Both the position numbers and the translations under genes were made by a program. Below the pieces are notes generated by a model. It did not search any database. It was not told the DNA's origin and saw only the letters and a list, made by a program, of their open reading frames with translations. A DNA stretch of 13,399 nucleotides from the NCBI GenBank assembly GCA_903893335.1, contig CAITLX010000684.1, forward strand, positions 1 to 13,399. Reading direction: 5' to 3'. Every line of letters starts with the position of its first letter. The stretch's first letter is position 1. Below are positions 7,203 through 13,399 of the stretch, piece by piece. This stretch comes from an uncultured delta proteobacterium (GTDB lineage: Bacteria; Myxococcota_A; Polyangia; Polyangiales; Polyangiaceae).

Positions 7203-8180
7203 ATGCGCGACAGGCCGACGCGACGCGAGATGATCCAGCGCCTCGGCGCAGCCGGCCTCGTGCTCGGCGGCGCGGCGCTCGGCGCGGGCTTGCGCTGGGA
7301 TCGCGGCGGCTTCGACGTGCACCGCGCCGCGGGCGATCGCCAGGTGCGCGATTTTCGCCTCAAGGGCGCGTCTGCGGCCCCCTTGCCCGAGCTCGTCGTC
7401 GCCAAGGGGGACCCCGACCCCGCGGTGCTCACCCGGCGCGCGATCGACGCGCTCGGCGGCATGGCGCGCTACGTCTCGCGCGGCGACGTCGTCGTGGTCA
7501 AGCCCAACATCGGCTGGGACCGCCTGCCGATCCACGCGGCCAACACCAACCCCACCGTCGTCGCGACCGTCGTGCAGATGGCGTTCGAGGCCGGCGCCAA
7601 GCAGGTCGTCGTCACCGATGCCTCGTGCAACGACCCGAGCCGCTGCTTCCAGCGCTCGGGCATCTGGCGCGCCACGCACAACCTCGGCGCCACCGTCGTG
7701 CTCCCCGCCGAGCACCGCTTCCGCACGATGCGCCTCAACGGCGACGTGCTCGACGAGTGGCCGGTGTACACGCCGCTCGTCAACGCCGACAAGCTCATCA
7801 ACGTGCCGGTCGCGAAGCACCACAACCTCGCGAAGTACACCGGCGCGATGAAGAACTGGTACGGCGCGCTCGGCGGCCGTCGCAACCGGCTGCACCAGAA
7901 CATCGACGTCTCGGTCGCCGATCTCGCCACGTTCCTGCGCCCCACGCTGGTCGTCGTCGACGCGACGCGCGTGCTCGTGCGCAACGGGCCGCAGGGCGGC
8001 AACGTCGACGACACGCGCGAACTGAACACGGTGATCGCCACCGCCGATCAGGTCGCAGCCGACGCGTACGGCGTCGGGCTCATCGGCCAGAAGCGCGAGG
8101 CCGTGGCCTACCTCAAGATGGGCCACGAGCGCGGCCTCGGCACGATGGAGTGGGAGACGCTGCGCGTGAAGGAGGTGTGA
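7203..8180 (+). CDS. Tat-exported DUF362 family protein
   Basis: A 325-residue DUF362 protein. Its N-terminus, TRREMIQRLGAAGLVLGGAA (residues 6-25), is a typical twin-arginine signal. This fixes the start at 7203, because the next Met (residue 10) would lose the RR pair. Conserved stretches are VVVKPNIGW (97-105), NTNPTVV (114-120), KLINVPVAKHHNLAKYTGAM (197-216) and the following NWYG, then VVDATRVL and NGPQGG (251-266). Two Cys, residues 142 and 148 in SCNDPSRC, are the only ones, so it lacks the ferredoxin domain some DUF362 proteins carry. The family's reaction is not established. Tat export implies folding, perhaps with a cofactor, before transport. The polyferredoxin gene starts two bases after the stop and takes its ribosome site from this gene's last codons, so the two are almost certainly translated together. 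Confidence 0.92.
   Translation: MRDRPTRREMIQRLGAAGLVLGGAALGAGLRWDRGGFDVHRAAGDRQVRDFRLKGASAAPLPELVVAKGDPDPAVLTRRAIDALGGMARYVSRGDVVVVKPNIGWDRLPIHAANTNPTVVATVVQMAFEAGAKQVVVTDASCNDPSRCFQRSGIWRATHNLGATVVLPAEHRFRTMRLNGDVLDEWPVYTPLVNADKLINVPVAKHHNLAKYTGAMKNWYGALGGRRNRLHQNIDVSVADLATFLRPTLVVVDATRVLVRNGPQGGNVDDTRELNTVIATADQVAADAYGVGLIGQKREAVAYLKMGHERGLGTMEWETLRVKEV
8169..8175 (+). promoter_or_regulatory. Ribosome binding site setting the polyferredoxin start
   Basis: AAGGAGG lies inside the last codons of the DUF362 gene and ends 7 bases before GTG 8183. It selects that GTG over an in-frame GTG at 8177, which would have almost no spacing, and couples the two genes. Confidence 0.7.
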
Positions 8181-8182
8181 GC

Positions 8183-9976
8183 GTGCCGCCCGCCGACCCC
8201 TCGCCCGCCGCGCCGTCGGTCTGGCGGCGCCTGCTCGCCCGCCGCGCGCCGCATCGCCGGTCGGGCTCGGGCCTCCCCGCGCGGTCGGCCATCCGCGCGC
8301 TGGTGTGGGCGCGTCGCGCGTCGCAGGCGGGCTTCGCCGCGCTCTTCCTCGCGCTGCTCTGCGCCACCGCCTTCCGCGGCACCTTCACCGCGAAGGCCGA
8401 CACGGCCATCCGCATGAAGTGGCCGGTCGAGGGCTTCCTCCTCGCCGACCCCTTCGTCGCGCTCCTCACCGCGCTCGCGTCGCGCGGCGTCTACCGCGGC
8501 ATGGCGTGGTCGGTCGCGCTGCTCGCGCTCACGCTCGTGTTCGGGCGCGTCTTCTGCGGCTGGATCTGCCCCTTCGGCACGCTGCACCACCTCACCGCGT
8601 GGGTGTTCCCCTCGCGCTACGGCAAGGGCGCCTCGCGCGTCGAGGCCAACCACACCCACGGCTACCAGCGCGCGAAGTACTACCTGCTGTTCGCGTTCCT
8701 CGCGGCGGCGGCGGCGGGCAGCGCCATCGGCGGGCTCTTCGACCCGATCTGCATCTGCGTGCGCGCCATCGGCCTGTCGGTGATACCCGCATTGCAGTAT
8801 GTGGGCGGCCACGGGCTCGCGGCGGCCTCGTCGCTCAACGAGCGCCACGTGCAGGCCGCGAGCGACGCGGCGCAGGACCTGCTCGCGCAGACGGTGTGGC
8901 AGCCTCGCCAGTTCTACTTCCACCAGTCGTGGTTCATCGGCTCGCTGCTCGTCGCCACGCTGTTCATGAACCGCTTCATCCCGCGGTTCTGGTGCCGCGT
9001 GCTCTGCCCGCTCGGCGCGCTGCTCGGCCTCTTCTCGCGCTTCGCCCTCTTCGGCATGGAGAAGGACCACGCGAAGTGCACCGACTGCAACCTCTGCCTC
9101 GTGCACTGCCAGGGCGCCGACAGCCCGCAGGGGGGCGTGAAGTGGCGGCAGGACGAGTGCCACATGTGCCTCAACTGCGAGACGGCCTGCCCGGAGGACG
9201 TCATCAAGTTCCGCTTCCTGCCGGGGCGCGCGAGCACCGTGACGGCCCCCGACACCGGGCGCCGCACCGCGCTCGCGACCTTCGCCGCAGGCGCCGCGGC
9301 GATCCCGCTGGTGCGCATCGCGGACGCCGGTTCGCTCGACGCCAACTACGACCCGCGCGTCATCCGTCCGCCCGGCGCCGTCGAGGAGCGCGCCTTCCTC
9401 GAGCGCTGCATCCGCTGCGCCGAGTGCATGAAGGTCTGCCCGAACAACGCGCTGCACCCCGCGCTCTTCGAGGCCGGCATCGAGGGGCTCTGGACGCCCA
9501 TCCTCATCGCCCGCATCGGCTACTGCGAGCCGTCGTGCGTGCTGTGCGGCGACGTGTGCCCCACCGGCGCCATCCAGAAGATCGACGAGAAGCAGAAGCT
9601 CGGCATCGGCCAGGCCCCCATCAAGATCGGCACCGCGTTCTACGACCATGGCCGCTGCCTGCCCTGGTCGATGCAGACGCCGTGCATCGTGTGCGAGGAG
9701 TTCTGCCCCACGTCGCCCAAGGCGATCTGGGTCGAGGAGGTCGACGCCGAGGTGCGCGCGAGCACGCCCGGCCCGAACGGCGAGCCGCCCGACATGAAGC
9801 GCGTGCACCTGCAGCGCCCGCACGTCGACCCCGCGCTCTGCATCGGCTGCGGCGCGTGCGAGAAGGTCTGCCCCGTGCAGGACAAGCCCGCCGTCTACGT
9901 GACGAGCGTGGGCGAGACGCGCAGCAAGTCGAACGTCATCCTGCTCGAGAACACGAACTACAACGCGCCGGGGTGA
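8183..9976 (+). CDS. Membrane polyferredoxin: NapH-like half fused to NapG-like half
   Basis: A 597-residue multi-cluster iron-sulfur protein. The N-terminal half has about four hydrophobic segments (near 45-65, 104-122, 163-186, 250-290) and the two NapH/RdxA-type CxxxCP motifs, C125-C129 and C271-C275. These are the family's usual quinol-side signature. Two ferredoxin clusters follow: C299/302/305/309 and C326/329/332/336. Then comes a hydrophobic stretch led by twin arginines, GRRTALATFAAGAAA (359-373). After it lies a NapG-like half with four more clusters: C409/412/415/419, C448/452/455/459, C492/501/504/508 and C553/556/559/563. NapH and NapG are normally separate proteins. The GTG start is set by AAGGAGG at 8169-8175. 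The predicted role is electron transfer from quinol or the cytoplasm to an extracytoplasmic acceptor, plausibly the DUF362 partner. No molybdoenzyme gene is nearby, so a nitrate-reductase role is not supported. Confidence 0.92.
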   Translation: MPPADPSPAAPSVWRRLLARRAPHRRSGSGLPARSAIRALVWARRASQAGFAALFLALLCATAFRGTFTAKADTAIRMKWPVEGFLLADPFVALLTALASRGVYRGMAWSVALLALTLVFGRVFCGWICPFGTLHHLTAWVFPSRYGKGASRVEANHTHGYQRAKYYLLFAFLAAAAAGSAIGGLFDPICICVRAIGLSVIPALQYVGGHGLAAASSLNERHVQAASDAAQDLLAQTVWQPRQFYFHQSWFIGSLLVATLFMNRFIPRFWCRVLCPLGALLGLFSRFALFGMEKDHAKCTDCNLCLVHCQGADSPQGGVKWRQDECHMCLNCETACPEDVIKFRFLPGRASTVTAPDTGRRTALATFAAGAAAIPLVRIADAGSLDANYDPRVIRPPGAVEERAFLERCIRCAECMKVCPNNALHPALFEAGIEGLWTPILIARIGYCEPSCVLCGDVCPTGAIQKIDEKQKLGIGQAPIKIGTAFYDHGRCLPWSMQTPCIVCEEFCPTSPKAIWVEEVDAEVRASTPGPNGEPPDMKRVHLQRPHVDPALCIGCGACEKVCPVQDKPAVYVTSVGETRSKSNVILLENTNYNAPG

Positions 9977-9997
9977 GCGCGGGCGGAGCGACGCTCA
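9974..9997. terminator. Inverted repeat made of the two convergent stop codons
   Basis: TGAGCG (9974-9979) and CGCTCA (9992-9997) form six-base inverted arms around 12 bases. The outer three bases of each arm are the stop codons of the polyferredoxin (plus) and the regulator (minus). With only 18 bases between the genes, this is the only place for a shared terminator. There is no T-run and the stem is short, so chance is quite possible. Confidence 0.2.
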
Positions 9998-11428
9998 GTC
10001 GTCGTCGCCCTCGGCCGGAGGCGGCAGGCCGAGCGCCGCGGCGCGCTCGCGCGCGAAGATGCGGTTGAGCGTGCGGCGATCGATGCCCAGCACGTCGGCG
10101 GCGTGCGTCTTGTTGCCGCCCATCTTGGCGAGCACGCGGTCGATGTAGCGGCGCTCGAGCACTTGCAGCGTGGGCCAGTCGCCGGCGATCGTGTCGGCGC
10201 CCGGCGCGGGCTCGCCCGCGAGCTCCGCGGGGAGATCGGCGGCGGTCAGCACCCCCTCGCGCGCGAGCAGCATGGCGCGCTCGGTCAGGTGCGAGAGCTC
10301 GCGCACGTTGCCGGGGAAGCGGTAGTCGGCGAGCCGCGCGAGGAAGCTCGGCGCGACGTGCGGCACCGGGCGCCCGAGGCGCTCGGCGTGCAGCGCGAGG
10401 AAGTGGCGCACCAGCGGCTCGAGATCCTGCTTGCGCTCGCGCAGCGGCGGCACGCGCACCGTGACGACCTGCAACCGGAAGTAGGCGTCCTCGCGAAACC
10501 GGCCCGCTGCGACGTCGGCCTTGAGGTCGCGGTTGGTCGCCGCCACGACGCGCACGTCGACCGCGATGGGCTCGCTGCCGCCGACGCGGCGGATCTCCCC
10601 CTCTTGCAGGACGCGCAGCAGCTGGACCTGCATCTTGGGGCTGATCTCGCCGATCTCGTCGAGGAAGAGCGTGCCGCCCGAGGCCTCCTCGAACAGGCCG
10701 CGCTTCTGCGCGCTCGCCCCCGTGAACGAGCCCTTCTCGTGCCCGAACAGCTCGCTCTCGAGCAGCGACTCGGGGAGCGCCGCGCAGTTGACCGCGACGA
10801 ACGGGCGCGCGGAGCGCTCGGAGCGCGCGTGGATGGCGCGCGCGACCAGCTCCTTGCCCGTGCCGCTCTCGCCCACGATGAGCACCGTGGCGCGCGTGCG
10901 CGCCACCTGCGCGACCGTCTTGTAGACGTCGACCATCGCCGGCGCGCTGCCGACGATCTGCGCGTCGCTCCGCTTGCCCTGCGGCGCGGGCCCCGCGCTC
11001 GCGACCAGGCCGCGGCGCGCGATCGCGTCGGCGAGCATCCGCTTGACCTGCGCGGGCTCGACGGGCTTCGGCAGGTAGTCGTACGCGCCGCCGGCGACCG
11101 CGCTCATCGCGTCCTCCACGTCGGCGAAGCCGGTGACGAGGATGACCGGCGTCCGCGGGCTGACGGCGTGCACCGCGCGCATCACGTCGTGCCCGGTGCC
11201 CTCGGCGAGGTGCACGTCCGAGAGCACGGCGTCGTAGCCGCCGAGGCGCGCAGGCGGCGGCAGGGCCGAGGCGCGATCGACGACATCGACCTGGTAGCCC
11301 TCGTGGCGCAGGAAGCGGGCGAGCAGCTCGGCGAGCGTGTCGTCGTCCTCGGCGAGCAGGATGCGCAGCCCCTCGCCGCCCTGCCGCGCCGGGCGCGACG
11401 CCTCCGAGGTGACGACCGAGTCGCTCAT
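9995..11428 (-). CDS. Sigma-54-dependent response regulator, NtrC family
   Basis: A 477-residue activator with three domains. The receiver domain (about 21-135) has acidic residues E27-D28-D29, phospho-acceptor Asp71 (VLSDVHL), Thr99 and Lys121 (LPKP). The AAA+ domain (about 157-400) has Walker A GESGTGKE (186-193), sigma-54 contact loop GSFTGA (233-238, consensus GAFTGA) and Walker B LFLDEIGE (254-261). The C-terminal Fis-type helix-turn-helix lies near 425-460 (GNKTHAADVLGIDRRTLNRI). ATG 11426-11428 is chosen because GGGAGG lies 7 bases upstream and the receiver follows directly. An in-frame ATG at 11516-11518 would add 30 unconserved residues. No histidine kinase gene is adjacent, so its partner is encoded elsewhere. 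It converges on the polyferredoxin gene and diverges from a lipoprotein gene, a possible target. Confidence 0.96.
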   Translation of the reverse strand: MSDSVVTSEASRPARQGGEGLRILLAEDDDTLAELLARFLRHEGYQVDVVDRASALPPPARLGGYDAVLSDVHLAEGTGHDVMRAVHAVSPRTPVILVTGFADVEDAMSAVAGGAYDYLPKPVEPAQVKRMLADAIARRGLVASAGPAPQGKRSDAQIVGSAPAMVDVYKTVAQVARTRATVLIVGESGTGKELVARAIHARSERSARPFVAVNCAALPESLLESELFGHEKGSFTGASAQKRGLFEEASGGTLFLDEIGEISPKMQVQLLRVLQEGEIRRVGGSEPIAVDVRVVAATNRDLKADVAAGRFREDAYFRLQVVTVRVPPLRERKQDLEPLVRHFLALHAERLGRPVPHVAPSFLARLADYRFPGNVRELSHLTERAMLLAREGVLTAADLPAELAGEPAPGADTIAGDWPTLQVLERRYIDRVLAKMGGNKTHAADVLGIDRRTLNRIFARERAAALGLPPPAEGDDD

Positions 11429-11435
11429 GGTGGCG

Positions 11436-11441
11436 CCTCCC
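11436..11441 (-). promoter_or_regulatory. Ribosome binding site favouring the shorter regulator start
   Basis: On the minus strand this reads GGGAGG and ends 7 bases before ATG 11428, supporting that start over the in-frame ATG at 11518. A weaker GAGGG also precedes the longer start, so the choice is not absolute. Confidence 0.5.
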
Positions 11442-11542
11442 GCCTTCGGGACAGTATGCCCCACCGCTTGAGGCGCGGCGACCCACTTCTTCACCGTTCG
11501 AGCTGCGTCGTTCGCCATGATTGTGCCCTCTTGCGCTGGGGA

Positions 11543-11557
11543 TGGCCGTCGCATCGC
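11543..11557 (+). promoter_or_regulatory. Candidate sigma-54 (-24/-12) promoter
   Basis: TGGCCG, five bases, then TCGC resembles TGGCAC-N5-TTGC with the invariant GG and GC at correct spacing and seven of ten positions matching. It lies 55 bases before the GTG of the lipoprotein gene and faces it, in the gap next to a divergent sigma-54 activator. In DNA this GC-rich such a match can arise by chance. An inverted pair, GCGCCTC (11433-11439) and GAGGCGC (11470-11476), lies upstream where activators often bind, but this too is weak. Confidence 0.3.
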
Positions 11558-11612
11558 AACTTCCGCGCCGTGGGCGCCGGACCCGCGGCGGGCCGTGCTA
11601 ACAGCCCTGCCC

Positions 11613-12569
11613 GTGAAGCGCGCCCTCGCCCCCACGCTCGCGGCGCTGCTCGCCGCCTGCGCCGCCGCCGCCCCTGCCCCGTCGCGCCCCGCGCAGGTCG
11701 CTACGGCCAGCCCGCCGGTCGCTGAGCCACCGCCGGCAGCGGCGTCGAGCGCTGCGCCCGTGGTCGCGGCGCCCGAGCCCGCGCCTGCCTCGGAGCCCGC
11801 GCCCGCCGCGTGCGCCGACGGCATGGTGCTCGTCGACGGCGAGTACTGCACCGAGCTCGAGATGAAGTGCCTGCGCAGCACCTACGCGCCGCAGAACAAG
11901 AAGACGATCTGCCACGCGTTCGCGGAGCCGACCGTGTGCGTCGGGCCCAAGGTCCACAAGCGCTACTGCATCGACGCCTACGAGTACCCCAACCGCAAGG
12001 GCGAGCGACCGCGCGTGATGATGCGCTTCGGCGAGGCGCAGGCGCTCTGCGCCGCCGAGGGCAAGCGCGTCTGCACCGAGACCGAGTGGACGATGGCGTG
12101 CGAGGGGCCGTCGTACAAACCGTACCCGTACGGCTACGCGCGCGATCCGTCGGCGTGCAACGGCGACCGCACCTACCTCTTCCCCGACATGGAGAAGATC
12201 GGCTCGCGCGACCCGAAGCTGCGCGACGCCGAGGTCGAGCGGCAGTGGCAGGGCGTGCCGTCGGGCTCGCAGCCGCGCTGCGTCAGCGACTACGGCGTCT
12301 ACGACATGCCCGGCAACGCCGACGAGCTCGCGTCGAGCGAGACGCCGCCTCCGCGCAGCAAGTTCGACAACGTGACCACCGGCGGCCCGTGGCTCGACGG
12401 CGTGCGCAACCAGTGCCGCCCCAAGATCTACACGCACGACGAAGGGTTTTACTATTACTACCTGAGCCTGCGCTGCTGCTCCGAGCCCGACGGCGCGCCG
12501 ACCGATCCGCGCGCGCCCAAGCAGATCCGGCGCGGCAAGCCGTGGAAGGGGCCGCGCCGCGGCGGGTGA
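11613..12569 (+). CDS. Cys-rich lipoprotein with SUMF1/FGE-sulfatase-like domain
   Basis: A 318-residue exported protein. GTG 11613 is chosen because it directly precedes a lipoprotein signal, MKRALAPTLAALLAAC, with lipidated Cys16. An upstream in-frame ATG at 11517 would bury the signal behind 32 unrelated residues. No good Shine-Dalgarno is seen. Residues 17-66 are an Ala/Pro spacer. Residues about 69-290 follow the formylglycine-generating-enzyme fold: DGMVLVDGEYC, KRYCIDAYEYP, then GKRVCTETEWTMAC, PYPYGYA, SDYGVYDMPGNADE and TGGPWLDG. It lacks the catalytic-Cys segment of true FGE, and GNADEL replaces the usual GNVxEW. Fourteen Cys in the domain suggest disulfides outside the cytoplasm. 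A binding or structural role is more likely than catalysis. A short run of rarer codons encodes GFYYYY near 12444-12461. It is divergent from the sigma-54 regulator. Confidence 0.85.
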   Translation: MKRALAPTLAALLAACAAAAPAPSRPAQVATASPPVAEPPPAAASSAAPVVAAPEPAPASEPAPAACADGMVLVDGEYCTELEMKCLRSTYAPQNKKTICHAFAEPTVCVGPKVHKRYCIDAYEYPNRKGERPRVMMRFGEAQALCAAEGKRVCTETEWTMACEGPSYKPYPYGYARDPSACNGDRTYLFPDMEKIGSRDPKLRDAEVERQWQGVPSGSQPRCVSDYGVYDMPGNADELASSETPPPRSKFDNVTTGGPWLDGVRNQCRPKIYTHDEGFYYYYLSLRCCSEPDGAPTDPRAPKQIRRGKPWKGPRRGG

Positions 12570-12595
12570 CGCGCGCGGGCGCAGAGGCGTACGGT
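12566..12595 (+). promoter_or_regulatory. Weak candidate promoter for the acyl-CoA-dehydrogenase-like gene
   Basis: GTGACG (12566-12571), 18 bases, then TACGGT (12590-12595), overlapping the stop of the preceding gene. The 18-base spacing matches the other candidate in this window. It would give a leader of about 20 bases containing the strong ribosome site. Matches to consensus are only moderate, and read-through from the lipoprotein gene is equally possible. Confidence 0.25.
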
Positions 12596-12606
12596 GGCGC
12601 CTCGCC

Positions 12607-12614
12607 GAGGAGGG
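12607..12614 (+). promoter_or_regulatory. Strong ribosome binding site before GTG 12622
   Basis: GAGGAGGG ends 7 bases before GTG 12622. It identifies the start of the partial last gene, whose frame stays open to the window edge. Confidence 0.7.
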
Positions 12615-12621
12615 CAGCGCC

Positions 12622-13399
12622 GTGCACGCGTCGATCGTCCGTTGTCTCCGCGCCGCGCCCGTCGCCGAACGGTGCGCCGACGCGGCCACGTTCTTCGCGC
12701 GCTTCCGACCCGCCGCGGCGCGCGGCGGCGCCACCATCGACCTCGCGATCGACCTCGGCTTCGCCGCCGACCGCGTGGCGTGGGCCTTCGCGGGCGGCTA
12801 CCAGGCCGCGCTGCGCGCGCTCGTGCCCGACCTCGCGCCCGACGCGATCGCGTCGCTCTGCGTGACCGAGCAGGGGGGCAACCGGCCGCGCCACGTGCAG
12901 ACGACGCTCACGGGCGACGGCGCCGGCGGCTTCGTGCTCGACGGCCACAAGCGCTGGACGACGCTCGGGCCCGCGAGCACCACGCTCCTGGTCGTGGCAC
13001 GCGCCGGCGGGAGCGACGATCGCCCGCTGCTGCGCGTCGCGCGCATCGATGCGCACGCCACCGGCGTCACGATCGAGCGCCAGCCCGACACCCCCTTCGT
13101 CCCCGAGGTCCCGCACGCGAGCGTGCGCCTCGATCAGGTGCGCGTGGCGGCCGACGCGCTGCTCGACGGCGACGGCTACGAGCGCTGCGTGAAGCCCTTT
13201 CGCACGATCGAGGACGCGCACGTCACCGCAGCCATCGTCGCGTACCTGCTCGCCGAGGCGCGGCGGCGCGCGTGGCCCGTGGCCTTCCGCGATCGCGCGG
13301 TCGCCACGCTCGCGAGCCTGCGCGACGCCGGCGCCGACGACCCGTCGTCGCCCGAGACGCACGCCGCGCTCGGGGGCGCGCTCGCCTTCGCCCACGCCC
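12622..13399 (+). CDS. Acyl-CoA-dehydrogenase-like flavoprotein, partial at right edge
   Basis: 259 codons from GTG 12622 with no stop before the window ends. Residues about 78-175 resemble the middle beta domain of acyl-CoA dehydrogenases: LCVTEQGGN near 79-87, then FVLDGHKRWTTLGPAS (104-119) and LLVVARAG (122-129), which match the family's TEPxxGS and NGxKxWITNG positions. SVRLDQVRV (167-175) matches the strand before the C-terminal helices. The start of the helical C-terminal domain follows (KPFRTIEDAHV at 191-201). Two features are divergent: the N-terminal helical domain is only about 78 residues instead of roughly 120, and the usual Gly-Ser-Asp after TEP is replaced by Asn-Arg-Pro. The catalytic base region lies beyond the edge. 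Dehydrogenase activity is therefore uncertain, while the fold assignment is fairly good. Confidence 0.75.
   Translation, partial: MHASIVRCLRAAPVAERCADAATFFARFRPAAARGGATIDLAIDLGFAADRVAWAFAGGYQAALRALVPDLAPDAIASLCVTEQGGNRPRHVQTTLTGDGAGGFVLDGHKRWTTLGPASTTLLVVARAGGSDDRPLLRVARIDAHATGVTIERQPDTPFVPEVPHASVRLDQVRVAADALLDGDGYERCVKPFRTIEDAHVTAAIVAYLLAEARRRAWPVAFRDRAVATLASLRDAGADDPSSPETHAALGGALAFAHA

Noticed and set aside
5655..8126. 823-codon minus-strand frame across the metallo-hydrolase, protease and DUF362 genes
   Set aside because: It crosses three well-supported genes and intergenic DNA, with no recognisable motif.
7175..8182. Upstream in-frame extension of the polyferredoxin to GTG 7175
   Set aside because: This part overlaps the DUF362 gene in another frame and is Arg-rich noise. 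AAGGAGG at 8169-8175 marks the true start at 8183.
8108..9823. 571-codon minus-strand frame opposite the polyferredoxin
   Set aside because: No motif is visible, and the sense strand has six ordered Cys clusters.
10103..11725. 540-codon plus-strand frame opposite the response regulator
   Set aside because: It has shadow composition only and would destroy the divergent promoter arrangement.

Overview
The window is very GC-rich, with G or C at almost every third codon position. It is packed with single-copy genes and has no mobile elements, repeat arrays or RNA genes that I can see. Three things suggest a large-genome deltaproteobacterial lineage, most likely Myxococcota (Polyangia-type): the base composition, the exported lipoproteins with long Asp/Ala- or Ala/Pro-rich linkers, and an orphan sigma-54 response regulator. 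This placement is inferred from style, not from a marker gene.

Layout. Left block, minus strand: a FAAH-like amidase (1548-3002), a beta-propeller lipoprotein starting four bases after it (152-1543), and the first 41 codons of a second lipoprotein (1-125) running off the left edge. They look like one operon. Divergent from it, on the plus strand: a bubblegum/FadD15-type acyl-CoA synthetase (3148-4926), a metallo-beta-lactamase-fold hydrolase (4994-5851) and an HtrA-type serine protease with one PDZ domain (5886-7109). A two-part GC hairpin and a candidate promoter separate these from a tight two-gene unit: a Tat-exported DUF362 protein (7203-8180) and a membrane polyferredoxin (8183-9976). 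A sigma-54 activator/response regulator (9995-11428, minus) converges on this unit. Divergent from the regulator is a Cys-rich SUMF1/FGE-like lipoprotein (11613-12569). The last gene is an acyl-CoA-dehydrogenase-like protein (12622 to the edge), which is cut off.

How the genes may work together. The most interesting unit is the DUF362/polyferredoxin pair. The polyferredoxin reads as a NapH-like quinol-oxidase half joined to a NapG-like half through an internal twin-arginine transmembrane segment. It has six Cys clusters in all, enough to carry electrons across the membrane within one polypeptide to the exported DUF362 partner. The amidase, acyl-CoA synthetase and acyl-CoA-dehydrogenase-like gene share a fatty-acyl theme: amide hydrolysis, CoA activation and possibly oxidation. 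They lie in different transcription units, so this is only a hypothesis. The sigma-54 regulator has no kinase beside it, and a candidate -24/-12 element lies in front of the divergent lipoprotein.

I did not find a clearly undescribed defence, CRISPR-like or mobile system here. No gene-free stretch exceeds 300 bases; the longest is the divergent regulatory gap of about 184 bases at 11429-11612.
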